This document shows, in pieces, positions 55,848-64,000 of a stretch of DNA of 64,000 nucleotides. The stretch is taken from the NCBI RefSeq assembly GCF_000620645.1, contig NZ_KK211161.1, positions 244,384 to 308,383 of the forward strand, given 5' to 3'. The notes under the pieces are model-generated. The model saw only the letters and a list, made by a program, of their open reading frames with translations, was not told where the DNA came from and did not search any database. This stretch comes from Nocardioides sp. URHA0032 (lineage in GTDB: Bacteria > Actinomycetota > Actinomycetes > Propionibacteriales > Nocardioidaceae). Numbering within the stretch: position 1 is the stretch's first letter; the number at the start of each line of letters is the position of its first letter. Made by a program: the position numbers and the translations under genes.

Positions 55848-57593
55848 GTGACCCGTCCGATCACGCATCCCGTGACGCTGCGCCAGTACGCGCTGGTGGC
55901 CGACGGCGAGCGGGGCGCCCTGATCGGCCCCCGCGGCGACCTCGCGTTCATGTGCGCACCCCGGTGGCACGACGACGCCGTCTTCAGCAGCCTGCTCGGG
56001 GGCCGCGGGGAGTACACCGTCTCGCCGATCGACCGCCGGTTCGTGTGGGGCGGGCACTACGAGCAGGACAGCCTGGTCTGGCGTAGCAGGTGGGTCACCA
56101 CCCGCTCGGTGATCGAGTCCCGCGAGGCACTCGCGTTCCCGGGAGATCCGGGCCACGCCGTGCTGATGCGCCGGGTGGAGGCCCACGAGGGCGACGCGTA
56201 CGTGCACGTCACACTGGACTGCCGCGCCGGGTTCGGGACCCGGGCGATGACCGTCTGCCGGCGCTCGAGCGGGGCCTGGGAGGGCCGCACCGGCGACCTC
56301 AGCTACCGCTGGTCGGGCGCGACCGAGCACGCCCGGCTCGACGACGACCGGCTCGCACTGGAGCTGGTGGTCCCGGCGGGCGAGAGCCGCGACCTGGTCC
56401 TCGAGCTGGGCACCGGGCTCGCGGACGAGCTCCCCGACCCCGACCACCTGTGGGCGCGGACCGAGCAGGCGTGGCGCGACACCGCCCCTGACCTGACGAG
56501 CTCCGCCGCGCCGGGCGACGCCCGGCACTCGTGGGCGGTGCTGCGCGGGCTCACCAGCGGCGACGGCGGGATGGTCGCCGCGGCGACCACGTCCCTGCCG
56601 GAGCGCGCCGAGGCCGGGCGGAACTACGACTACCGCTACGCGTGGATCCGCGACCAGTGCTACACCGGCCAGGCGGCCGCCGTCGCCGGCGCGCACGACC
56701 TGCTGGACGCCGCGGTCCGCTTCGTCACCGAACGCGTGCTGGCCGACGGGCCCGACCTGAAGCCGGCGTACCGGGTGGCGGGCGGGCGCGTCCCGGACCA
56801 GCGCCGGCTGCCGCTTCCCGGCTACCCCGGCGCGCCGGTCCAGGTCGGCAACCACGTCAACGAGCAGTTCCAGCTGGACGCGCTCGGCGAGGCGCTGCTG
56901 CTGTTCGCCGCCGCCGACCGGGTCGACCGCCTCGACCGCGACGCCCACGACGCCGTCCAGCAGGTCGTGGCCGCGATCGAGAAGCGGCACACCGAGCCGG
57001 ATGCCGGCATCTGGGAGCTCGAGGACCGGCGCTGGGCCCACTCGCGGCTGATCTGCGCCGCCGGACTGCGTGCGGTCGGGCGCGGCGAGGAGGCCGACCG
57101 GCTGGTCGCGTCCGTGGACGCCGACTGCCTGCACTCCAGCGGCCGCTGGCAGCGCTCCCCCGACGACCCGCTCGTCGACGCCGCGCTCCTGCTGCCGGGG
57201 ATCCGCGGCGCCGTCCCGGCCGACGACCCGCGCCACGTGCGGACGTGGCGGGCCGTCGTCGACGAGCTGACCGACGACGGCTACGTCTACCGGTTCCGGC
57301 ACGACCCGGAGCTCCCGATGCACCAGGCGGAGGGCGCGTTCGTCCTCAGCGGCTTCCACCTGAGCCTGGCCAGCCTGGGTCAGGGCCGGGTGACCGAGGC
57401 GGCCCGCTGGTTCGAGCGGAACCGCGGCTCGCTGGGTCCCCCCGGCCTGTTCACCGAGGAGTTCGACGTCGTGGAGCGACAGCTCCGCGGGAACCTCCCC
57501 CAGGCATTCGTGCACGCGCTGCTGCTCGAGACCGCGCACGAGCTCGGCCGCGCCGGCGTCGGCGTCGAGGGCTTCGCGGCCGAGGACAGGTGA
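55848..57593 (+). CDS. GH15-family glucoamylase/trehalase-like hydrolase
   Basis: 581 residues. N-terminal super-beta-sandwich (YALVADGERGALIGPRGDLAFMCAPRWHDDAVFSSLLGG) and C-terminal (alpha/alpha)6 barrel. GH15 marks: NYDYRYAWIRDQCYT, and the catalytic Glu region GIWELEDRRWAHSRLICAAGL; second acid likely in FTEEFD. Releases glucose from alpha-glucosides or trehalose. GTG 55848 has GGAGG upstream. First gene of a run of overlapping genes. Confidence 0.88.
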   Translation: MTRPITHPVTLRQYALVADGERGALIGPRGDLAFMCAPRWHDDAVFSSLLGGRGEYTVSPIDRRFVWGGHYEQDSLVWRSRWVTTRSVIESREALAFPGDPGHAVLMRRVEAHEGDAYVHVTLDCRAGFGTRAMTVCRRSSGAWEGRTGDLSYRWSGATEHARLDDDRLALELVVPAGESRDLVLELGTGLADELPDPDHLWARTEQAWRDTAPDLTSSAAPGDARHSWAVLRGLTSGDGGMVAAATTSLPERAEAGRNYDYRYAWIRDQCYTGQAAAVAGAHDLLDAAVRFVTERVLADGPDLKPAYRVAGGRVPDQRRLPLPGYPGAPVQVGNHVNEQFQLDALGEALLLFAAADRVDRLDRDAHDAVQQVVAAIEKRHTEPDAGIWELEDRRWAHSRLICAAGLRAVGRGEEADRLVASVDADCLHSSGRWQRSPDDPLVDAALLLPGIRGAVPADDPRHVRTWRAVVDELTDDGYVYRFRHDPELPMHQAEGAFVLSGFHLSLASLGQGRVTEAARWFERNRGSLGPPGLFTEEFDVVERQLRGNLPQAFVHALLLETAHELGRAGVGVEGFAAEDR

Positions 57594-57596
57594 CAC

Positions 57597-57656
57597 CAGC
57601 ACGACACCCAGCACGACACCCAGCACCACACCCGGCAGGACACCCGGCAGGACAGG
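57597..57656. repeat. Five 12-bp tandem repeats
   Basis: Unit CAGCACGACACC, five copies with drift to CGGCAGGACAGG, fills the gap between the GH15 and SDR genes; an AGGAGG-type site follows. It may be a replication-slippage tract that varies between strains. Confidence 0.8.
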
Positions 57657-57670
57657 AGGAAGGAGACCCC

Positions 57671-58672
57671 ATGAGCAAGCGAGTGGTCGTGGTGACCGGC
57701 GCGTCCGGCGGGATCGGACGGGCGTCGGCGCGGGAGTTCGCCCGGCGGGGGGACGCCGTCGCGCTGCTCGCCCGCGGCGACGCCGGCCTGGAGGCCGCCG
57801 CCGAGGAGGTGCGGGCCGCCGGGGTGCGGACCCTGGCGATCCCGGTGGACGTCGCCGACCACGAGGCGCTCGATGCGGCCGCCGACCGGGTGGAGGTCGA
57901 GCTCGGCGAGATCGACGTCTGGGTGAACGTCGCCTTCACCTCGGTGTTCGCGCGCTTCGTGGACATCGGGCCCGAGGAGTTCCGGCGGGTCACGGAGGTC
58001 AGCTACCTGGGCTACGCGAACGGCACCCGCAGCGCGCTGCGCCGGATGCTGCCCCGCGACCGCGGCGTCGTCGTCCAGGTCGGCTCCGCGCTGGCGTACC
58101 GGGGCATCCCGCTGCAGTCGGCGTACTGCGGCGCCAAGCACGCGATCCAGGGCTTCAACGAGGCGGTGCGCACCGAGCTGCTCCACGACAAGAGCTCGGT
58201 CCGCGTGACGATGGTGCAGATGCCGGCGGTGAACACGCCCCAGTTCGGGTGGGTGCTGTCGCGCCTGCCCCGGCACGCGCAACCGGTGCCGCCGATCTAC
58301 CAGCCCGAGGTCGCGGCCCGCGCCGTCGCGTACGCCGCCGACCACCCCCGCCGACGGGAGTACTGGGTCGGCGAGACCACGGCGGCGACGCTGATCGCCA
58401 ACGCGGTCGCGCCCGGGCTGCTCGACCGCTACCTCGCGCGGACCGGGTTCGACTCCCAGCAGACCGACCAGCCGCGTGATCCCGACCAGCCCGAGAACCT
58501 GTGGGAGCCGGCCGACACGCGACGTGACTTCGGTGCCCACGGCGCCTTCGACGACCGCTCCCACCGCGGCTCGCCGCAGGTGTGGGCGTCGCAGCACCAC
58601 GGTCTCCTGGCCGCCGTCGGGGGCACGGCCCTGGCGGCCGGCGCCCTCGCCTGGCTCAGGAGCGCGGCATGA
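57671..58672 (+). CDS. SDR-family oxidoreductase with C-terminal anchor
   Basis: 333 residues. NAD(P) motif TGASGGIG at the N-terminus, VNVAF in place of NNAG, and catalytic Tyr/Lys in YCGAKHAIQGF. The last 25 residues are hydrophobic (LLAAVGGTALAAGALAWLRS), so it may be membrane-tethered. Substrate unknown. ATG preceded by GGAGGAAGGAG. Overlaps the next gene as ATGA. Confidence 0.88.
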   Translation: MSKRVVVVTGASGGIGRASAREFARRGDAVALLARGDAGLEAAAEEVRAAGVRTLAIPVDVADHEALDAAADRVEVELGEIDVWVNVAFTSVFARFVDIGPEEFRRVTEVSYLGYANGTRSALRRMLPRDRGVVVQVGSALAYRGIPLQSAYCGAKHAIQGFNEAVRTELLHDKSSVRVTMVQMPAVNTPQFGWVLSRLPRHAQPVPPIYQPEVAARAVAYAADHPRRREYWVGETTAATLIANAVAPGLLDRYLARTGFDSQQTDQPRDPDQPENLWEPADTRRDFGAHGAFDDRSHRGSPQVWASQHHGLLAAVGGTALAAGALAWLRSAA

Positions 58673-61641
58673 GGGACCTGGGCGGGGCCGAGCGGCTGCT
58701 GCGCGAGCGGGTGGACGGCGAGGTCCGCTTCGACGCCGGCAGCCGGGCGGCGTACTCCACGGACGCGTCGAACTTCCGCCAGGTCCCGTACGGCGTGGTC
58801 GTCCCGCGCACGACCGACGCCGCGGCCGAGGCCGTCGCCGTCTGCCACGAGCTGGGACTGCCGATCGTCTCCCGCGGTGGCGGCACCAGCCTCGCCGGGC
58901 AGTGCACCAACGAGGCCGTGGTCCTCGACTTCTCCAAGTACTGCCACCGGTTGCTCTCCGTCGATGTCGAGAACCGCCGCTGCGTCGTCGAGCCCGGGAT
59001 CGTCCTCGACGACCTCAACCGGCAGCTCGCGCCGACCGGGCTGCGGTTCGGACCCGAGCCCGCGACCCACCCGAACTGCACCCTCGGCGGGATGATCGGC
59101 AACAACTCCTGCGGCGCCACGGCGCAGCGGACCGGCAAGGTCGTCGACAACGTCACCTCCCTGGACGTGCTGCTCCACGACGGGACCCGATTCGTGGCCG
59201 CGCAGCTCACCGACGAGCGGTACGCCGAGGTCGCGTCCCGCACCGACCGGGTGGGCGAGATCCACCGGGCGCTGCGGCGGCTCCGGGACGATCACGCCGA
59301 CCTGCTGCGGGAGCGCTACCCCCAGATCCCGCGGCGGGTGTCCGGCTACAACCTCGACTCGCTGCTGCCCGAGCACGGGTTCGACGTCGCCGGCATGCTG
59401 GTCGGCAGCGAGGCGACCCTGGTGACGGTGCTCGCCGCCGAGCTCGAGCTGGTGCCGGTCGTCCGCGCCCGGACCCTGGTCGTCCTGGGGTACCCGGACA
59501 TCGCGGCGGCCGCGGACGCCGTGCCGGCGATCGTGCGGCACGAGCCGATCGCGCTCGAGGGCGTCGACCACTACCTCGTCCGCGACCAGCAGCTCAAGGG
59601 CATGAACCCCGATGCGCTCGAGGAGCTGCCCGACGGCACCGGGTTCCTGATGGTGCAGTTCGGCGGCGACGACACCGAGGAGGCCGACCGGCACGCCGAG
59701 GACATGCTCGACGACCTCGGGAAGGGCGACCACTCCCCGGACGTCGCCTTCTACGACGACCCGCAGAAGGAGCACGAGCTCTGGCTGGTGCGCGAGTCCG
59801 GGCTCGGGGCCACGGCACACGTCCCCCACCGGCCGGACACGTTCGAGGGCTGGGAGGACTCGGCGGTGCCGGTCGACCGGCTCGGCGACTACCTGCGCGA
59901 CCTGCGCGGGCTGTACGAGGAGTTCGGCTACGCCAGCGACACCGGACCCAGCCTCTACGGCCACTTCGGGCAGGGGTGCGTGCACACGCGGATCCCGTTC
60001 GACCTCTACTCCACCGAGGGCGTCGCGACCTATCGCCGCTTCCTGGAGCGGGCGGCCGATCTCGTCGTCTCGTACGGCGGTTCGCTCTCGGGCGAGCACG
60101 GCGACGGCCAGACCCGCGGCGAGCTGCTGCCGAAGATGTTCGGCGACGAGGTCGTCGGCCTGTTCGAGGTCGTGAAGGGGCTGTTCGACCCCGACGACCT
60201 GATGAACCCGGGCAAGGTCGTCCACCCGGCGCGTCTCGACGAGCACCTGCGGCTCGGCGGTCACTGGGAGCCGAAGCGGCTGCTGCCGGTCGCCTTCGGC
60301 TACCCCGAGGACGGTCACTCCTTCGCCCAGGCGGCCAACCGCTGCGTCGGCGTCGGCAAGTGCCGCCAGCTCGAGCACACCGGCGGCACGGTGATGTGCC
60401 CGTCGTACCAGGTGACGCACGAGGAGGAGCACTCCACGCGGGGCCGCGCCCGGCTGCTGTTCGAGATGCTCGACGGCCACGGCGACGGCACGATCACCGA
60501 CGGGTGGCGGTCCACCGAGGTCCGCGACGCGCTCGACCTCTGCCTGTCGTGCAAGGGCTGCAAGTCCGACTGCCCGGCGCACGTGGACATGGCGACGTAC
60601 AAGGCCGAGTTCCTGCACCAGCACTACCGGCACCGGCTGCGGCCCCGGGCCGACTACGCCACCGGCTTCCTGCCGTCGGCCGCGATGGTGATCGACCGGC
60701 TCCGGATCGCACCGGCCGTGAACCTACTCGCGGCGATGCCGAGAGTGCGCCGGCTCGGCACCCGTGCCGCAGGCCTCGAGGACCGTGAGGTGCCGCGGTT
60801 CGCCCACCGGTCGTTGCAGCGCTGGCTGCGCGACCACCGGCCGGCGCCCGGGGCGGGCCGTCGCGGCACCGTCCTGCTCTGGCCGGACACGTTCACCAAC
60901 CACTTCCACCCCGAGGTCGGCATCGCCGCCGTCCGGGTGCTCGAGGACGCGGGCTGGGCGGTCACCATGCCGAGCCGGCCGGTCTGCTGCGGGCTGACCT
61001 GGATCTCGACCGGTCAGCTCGGCGTGGCCCGGTTCCGGGTGCGCCACACGATCCGCGAGCTCGCGCCGCACGTGCGGGCCGGCGGCCTGGTGGTCGGCCT
61101 CGAGCCGAGCTGCACGACCGTGCTCCGCTCGGACGCCGTGGACCTGATGCCCGACGACCTCGACACCCGCCGGGTCCGCGACCACACCGTCACCCTGGCG
61201 GAGCTGCTCGGCGAGCACACCGACGGCTGGGAGCCGCCGTCCGCCGCCGGGGTGACCGCCCTCGCCCAGGTGCACTGCCACCAGCACGCCGTCCTCGGGT
61301 GGGACGCCGACCGCACGCTCCTCGAGCGGGCGGGCGCGGACATCGAGCAGCTCGAGTCGGGCTGCTGCGGCCTGGCCGGCAACTTCGGCTTCACCGCCGG
61401 GCACGGCGAGGTCAGCGAGGCGTGCGCCGAGCAGGTGCTGCTGCCCCGGCTCCGCGAGGCCGACCCCCACGACCCCTCGACGGTGGTGCTGGCCGACGGG
61501 TTCTCCTGCCGGACCCAGATTCATGAGCTCGACAGCGGCGGGCACCGGGCATTGCACCTCGCGCAGCTCCTCGACGACCTCCGCACCGCGACGATCCGCG
61601 CGAACCACACGACCGACCCACGAGAAAGGAGCACCACATGA
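58669..61641 (+). CDS. FAD-linked oxidase fused to Fe-S/CCG domains (D-lactate/glycolate dehydrogenase-like)
   Basis: 990 residues. N-terminal FAD-binding PCMH domain (VVVPRTTDAAAEAVAVCHELGLPIVSRGGGTSLAGQC), oxidase C domain, 4Fe-4S pair with CLSCKGCKSDCPAHVDM and CPSYQVTHEEEHSTRGRARLL, and two CCG domains (PVCCGLTWISTG, ESGCCGLAGNFG). This is the GlcD-GlpC type fusion seen in Dld-like enzymes oxidising 2-hydroxy acids to keto acids with quinone as acceptor. Overlaps both neighbours. Confidence 0.9.
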   Translation: MRDLGGAERLLRERVDGEVRFDAGSRAAYSTDASNFRQVPYGVVVPRTTDAAAEAVAVCHELGLPIVSRGGGTSLAGQCTNEAVVLDFSKYCHRLLSVDVENRRCVVEPGIVLDDLNRQLAPTGLRFGPEPATHPNCTLGGMIGNNSCGATAQRTGKVVDNVTSLDVLLHDGTRFVAAQLTDERYAEVASRTDRVGEIHRALRRLRDDHADLLRERYPQIPRRVSGYNLDSLLPEHGFDVAGMLVGSEATLVTVLAAELELVPVVRARTLVVLGYPDIAAAADAVPAIVRHEPIALEGVDHYLVRDQQLKGMNPDALEELPDGTGFLMVQFGGDDTEEADRHAEDMLDDLGKGDHSPDVAFYDDPQKEHELWLVRESGLGATAHVPHRPDTFEGWEDSAVPVDRLGDYLRDLRGLYEEFGYASDTGPSLYGHFGQGCVHTRIPFDLYSTEGVATYRRFLERAADLVVSYGGSLSGEHGDGQTRGELLPKMFGDEVVGLFEVVKGLFDPDDLMNPGKVVHPARLDEHLRLGGHWEPKRLLPVAFGYPEDGHSFAQAANRCVGVGKCRQLEHTGGTVMCPSYQVTHEEEHSTRGRARLLFEMLDGHGDGTITDGWRSTEVRDALDLCLSCKGCKSDCPAHVDMATYKAEFLHQHYRHRLRPRADYATGFLPSAAMVIDRLRIAPAVNLLAAMPRVRRLGTRAAGLEDREVPRFAHRSLQRWLRDHRPAPGAGRRGTVLLWPDTFTNHFHPEVGIAAVRVLEDAGWAVTMPSRPVCCGLTWISTGQLGVARFRVRHTIRELAPHVRAGGLVVGLEPSCTTVLRSDAVDLMPDDLDTRRVRDHTVTLAELLGEHTDGWEPPSAAGVTALAQVHCHQHAVLGWDADRTLLERAGADIEQLESGCCGLAGNFGFTAGHGEVSEACAEQVLLPRLREADPHDPSTVVLADGFSCRTQIHELDSGGHRALHLAQLLDDLRTATIRANHTTDPRERSTT

Positions 61642-63428
61642 CGACCACGACCGTGGCCGACCAACTGCTCGCGCGACTGCGCGAATGGGGCGTGAAGCAG
61701 GTCTTCGGCTACCCCGGCGACGGCATCAACGGCATCCTGGGCGCGTTCTCCCGTGCCGACGACCAGCCGCGGTTCATCCAGTCGCGACACGAGGAGATGA
61801 GCGCCTTCGAGGCAGTCGGGCATGCCAAGTTCAGCGATCGCCACGGCCTGCCCGGCGTGTGCATGGCGACGTCAGGTCCGGGCGCGATCCACCTGCTCAA
61901 CGGGCTCTACGACGCCAAGCTCGACCATGTCCCGGTCGTCGCGATCGTCGGGCAGACCAACCGCACGGCGATGGGCGGCAGCTACCAGCAGGAGGTGGAC
62001 CTGCTGAGCCTGTTCAAGGACGTCGCGAGCGACTACGTCCAGATGGTCACCGTGCCCCAGCAGCTGCCGAACGTGCTCGACCGGGCCATCCGCGTCGCGA
62101 TGGCCCGGCGCGCGCCGACCGCGATCATCATCCCCAACGACGTGCAGGAACTGGAGTACGCGCCGCCCGAGCACGCGTTCAAGATGGTCCCGTCGAGCCT
62201 GGGCATCAGCTGGCCGACGGTCGACCCGGACGGTGAGGGCGTCCGGCGCGCCGCCGACGTGCTGAACGCCGGCTCGAAGGTCGCGATCCTCGTCGGCCAG
62301 GGCGCCCGGGGCGCGGCCGCCGAGGTCAGCCAGGTCGCCGAGCTCCTCGGCGCCGGTGTCGCCAAGGCCCTGCTCGGCAAGGACGTGCTGAGCGACGAGC
62401 TGCCCTGGGTCACGGGCTCCATCGGTCTCCTCGGCACCCGCCCCAGCTACGAGATGATGCGCGACTGCGACACGCTGCTGACCGTCGGCTCGAGCTTCCC
62501 CTACACCCAGTTCCTCCCGGCGCTGGACCAGGCCCGCGCGGTCCAGATCGACCTGGACGGCTCGATGATCGGGATGCGCTACCCGTACGAGGTCAACCTG
62601 GTCGGCGACGCCGCCTCGACGCTGCGCGCGCTGATCCCGCTGCTCGAGCGCAAGGACGACCGGGGCTGGCAGGAAGGCCTGTGCGCCAAGGTCGACGAGT
62701 GGTGGCGGACGATGGAGGCCGAGGCGCTCGTCGAGGCCGACCCGATCAACCCGATGCGGATCTTCCACGAGTTCTCCCGGATCGCCCCCGAGAACGCGAT
62801 CCTCACCTCCGACAGCGGCTCGGCCGCGAACTGGTACGCCCGCCAGGTCCGGATGCGGGGCACCATGCGCGGCTCGCTGTCCGGCACGCTCGCGACGATG
62901 GGGCCCGCGGTGCCGTACGCGATAGGTGCGAAGTTCGCCCACCCGGATCGGCCGGTGATCGCCTTCGAGGGCGACGGCGCCATGCAGATGAACGGCATGG
63001 CCGAGCTCCTCACGATCTCCCGCTACTGGCAGGAGTGGGACGACCCGCGGCTCGTCGTCGTGGTGCTGCACAACAACGACCTCAACCAGGTCACCTGGGA
63101 GCTGCGCGCGATGGGCGGTACGCCGAAGTTCGTCGAGTCCCAGGCGCTGCCCGACGTCTCGTACGCCGACTTCGCGCGCTCGGCCGGGCTGGGTGCGACC
63201 GTCGTGACCGATCCCGACCAGCTGGCCGGGGCGTGGGAGACCGCACTCGGCGCCGACCGGCCGTACCTCCTGGATGTGCACTGCGACCCCGACGTACCCC
63301 CGATCCCGCCGCACGCGACCCTCGAGCAGATGACCGACATGGCCAAGGCACTGATCAAGGGCGACACCAGTCGCTGGGGCGTGATCAAGGAGGGGCTGAA
63401 GACCAAGGCCCAGGAGCTGCTGACGTGA
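61638..63428 (+). CDS. TPP-dependent enzyme (acetolactate synthase/pyruvate oxidase-like)
   Basis: 596 residues. Three-domain POX fold: GYPGDGINGILGAFSRADDQPRFIQSRHEEMSAFEAVGHAKF (with catalytic Glu), central Rossmann, and C-terminal TPP motif GDGAMQMNGMAELL...HNNDLN. Differs from IlvB; resembles pyruvate oxidase/PoxB-type enzymes acting on 2-keto acids. ATG overlaps the upstream stop by four bases; GAAAGGAG upstream. Confidence 0.9.
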   Translation: MTTTTVADQLLARLREWGVKQVFGYPGDGINGILGAFSRADDQPRFIQSRHEEMSAFEAVGHAKFSDRHGLPGVCMATSGPGAIHLLNGLYDAKLDHVPVVAIVGQTNRTAMGGSYQQEVDLLSLFKDVASDYVQMVTVPQQLPNVLDRAIRVAMARRAPTAIIIPNDVQELEYAPPEHAFKMVPSSLGISWPTVDPDGEGVRRAADVLNAGSKVAILVGQGARGAAAEVSQVAELLGAGVAKALLGKDVLSDELPWVTGSIGLLGTRPSYEMMRDCDTLLTVGSSFPYTQFLPALDQARAVQIDLDGSMIGMRYPYEVNLVGDAASTLRALIPLLERKDDRGWQEGLCAKVDEWWRTMEAEALVEADPINPMRIFHEFSRIAPENAILTSDSGSAANWYARQVRMRGTMRGSLSGTLATMGPAVPYAIGAKFAHPDRPVIAFEGDGAMQMNGMAELLTISRYWQEWDDPRLVVVVLHNNDLNQVTWELRAMGGTPKFVESQALPDVSYADFARSAGLGATVVTDPDQLAGAWETALGADRPYLLDVHCDPDVPPIPPHATLEQMTDMAKALIKGDTSRWGVIKEGLKTKAQELLT

Positions 63429-64000
63429 CCGACCCGCCGATCGTCGCGGTCGAGGCGCGCGCCTACACCGTCCCGACCGATCGGCCGGAGGCCGACGGGA
63501 CGCTGGCCTGGGACTCGACCACGCTGGTGGCGGTCGAGGTCCGTGCCGGCGGGGGGACCGGCACCGGCTGGACGTACGCGCCCGCGGCGGCCGTCGGCGT
63601 GGTCGACGGCCTGCTCGCGCCCACGCTGGTCGGGCACCACTCGCCGCTGGCCCCGGTCGACGCACACGCCGCGATGGTGCGGGCGGTGCGCAACGCGGGG
63701 CGTGCGGGCCTGGTCGGCATGGCGCTCTCCGCGGTCGACATCGCCGTGTGGGACCTCGGTGCCCGGCTCCTCGGCGTACCACTGACGCGCTGGTTCGGGG
63801 CCGCCCCCGCGCCGGTGCCGGTCTACGGCAGCGGCGGCTTCACGACGTACGGCGACGACGAGCTCACCACGGAGCTCGAGGGCTGGCTCGCGCGCGGGCT
63901 CCGACGCGTGAAGATCAAGATCGGCGAGTCGTGGGGTCGCGCCGAGGACCGCGACCTGCACCGCGTCGAGCTCGCCCGCTCGGTCGTGGGCGACGGCACC
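63425..64000 (+). CDS. Enolase-superfamily (mandelate racemase/muconate cycloisomerase) protein, cut by window edge
   Basis: The first 192 residues are visible. N-terminal capping domain and start of the barrel: GMALSAVDIAVWDLGARLLGVPLTRWFG, then VKIKIGESWGRAEDRDLHRVELAR with the KxK catalytic pair. Probably a dehydratase or racemase of sugar acids. GTG start overlaps the TPP enzyme stop. Fits an operon that converts sugar-derived acids to keto acids. Confidence 0.88.
   Translation, partial: MTDPPIVAVEARAYTVPTDRPEADGTLAWDSTTLVAVEVRAGGGTGTGWTYAPAAAVGVVDGLLAPTLVGHHSPLAPVDAHAAMVRAVRNAGRAGLVGMALSAVDIAVWDLGARLLGVPLTRWFGAAPAPVPVYGSGGFTTYGDDELTTELEGWLARGLRRVKIKIGESWGRAEDRDLHRVELARSVVGDGT

Noticed and set aside
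57597-57656. CRISPR-like array
   Set aside because: Units are 12 bp and contiguous with no spacers.

Overview
The window is very GC-rich, has almost no gene-free DNA, and uses GTG starts and 4-nt start/stop overlaps freely. The gene content is actinobacterial: DUF4245, DUF6542, DUF1707 and DUF2231 proteins, a MsmX/UgpC-type sugar ABC system, a short-chain cis-prenyl transferase and PhoH2. Many genes have a TANNNT hexamer 6-8 nt before the start codon and no Shine-Dalgarno sequence, the layout of leaderless actinobacterial mRNAs. Protein style and gene order fit Nocardioides or a close relative in Nocardioidaceae; this assignment is inference. From about 6.5 to 41.8 kb the conserved genes (ychF, ispH, xseA/xseB, DUF4245, glpX, fumarase, phoH, uppS, hemolysin III) match, as recalled, the set in Mycobacterium tuberculosis Rv1085c-Rv1112, with lineage-specific blocks inserted.

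Layout. 0-6.3 kb: selD, a frameshifted small gene, an aldo/keto reductase, a LuxR-type regulator preceded by a small paralogue of its own N-terminus, a secreted protein and an amino-acid permease. 6.5-15.8 kb: ychF, a MOSC protein, a secreted beta-propeller, a multicopper-oxidase remnant, exonuclease III, rmuC, a YciO-type protein, ispH and xseAB. 15.9-25.4 kb: a large secreted M6 protease, DUF4245, an SLC13/ArsB-like permease, a molybdate operon (HTH-Mop regulator, modABC) and glpX. 25.4-32.9 kb: two alpha/beta hydrolases, a 46-bp perfect palindrome, and a sugar ABC importer with two ATPases around a divergent promoter that carries a CRP-like site. 32.9-41.8 kb: DUF1707 protein, class I fumarase, a methyltransferase-like protein, class II fumarase, a lytic transglycosylase, PhoH, UppS and hemolysin III.

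41.8-48.5 kb is accessory: a serine hydrolase behind a KstR-like operator, a flavin monooxygenase broken by one extra G, an MFS exporter with a divergent ArsR-type regulator, and a YyaL-type thioredoxin-domain protein. 48.5-55 kb is the most interesting part. A two-component system lies between two target-like promoters, each with a TTTGA direct repeat at 11-bp spacing. The downstream operon codes for a small exported Gly/Gln-rich protein, an ApbE flavin transferase, a ferric-reductase-like membrane haem protein, a NuoF-like NADH/FMN/Fe-S protein and a small ferredoxin. Together these look like a regulated route for electrons from NADH across the membrane. 55.2-64 kb: a MarR regulator with a direct repeat beside it, then a tightly packed run of GH15 glucoamylase/trehalase-like, SDR, FAD/Fe-S oxidase, TPP enzyme and an enolase-superfamily gene cut by the window edge.

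No rRNA, tRNA, CRISPR array, transposase or phage gene was recognised.
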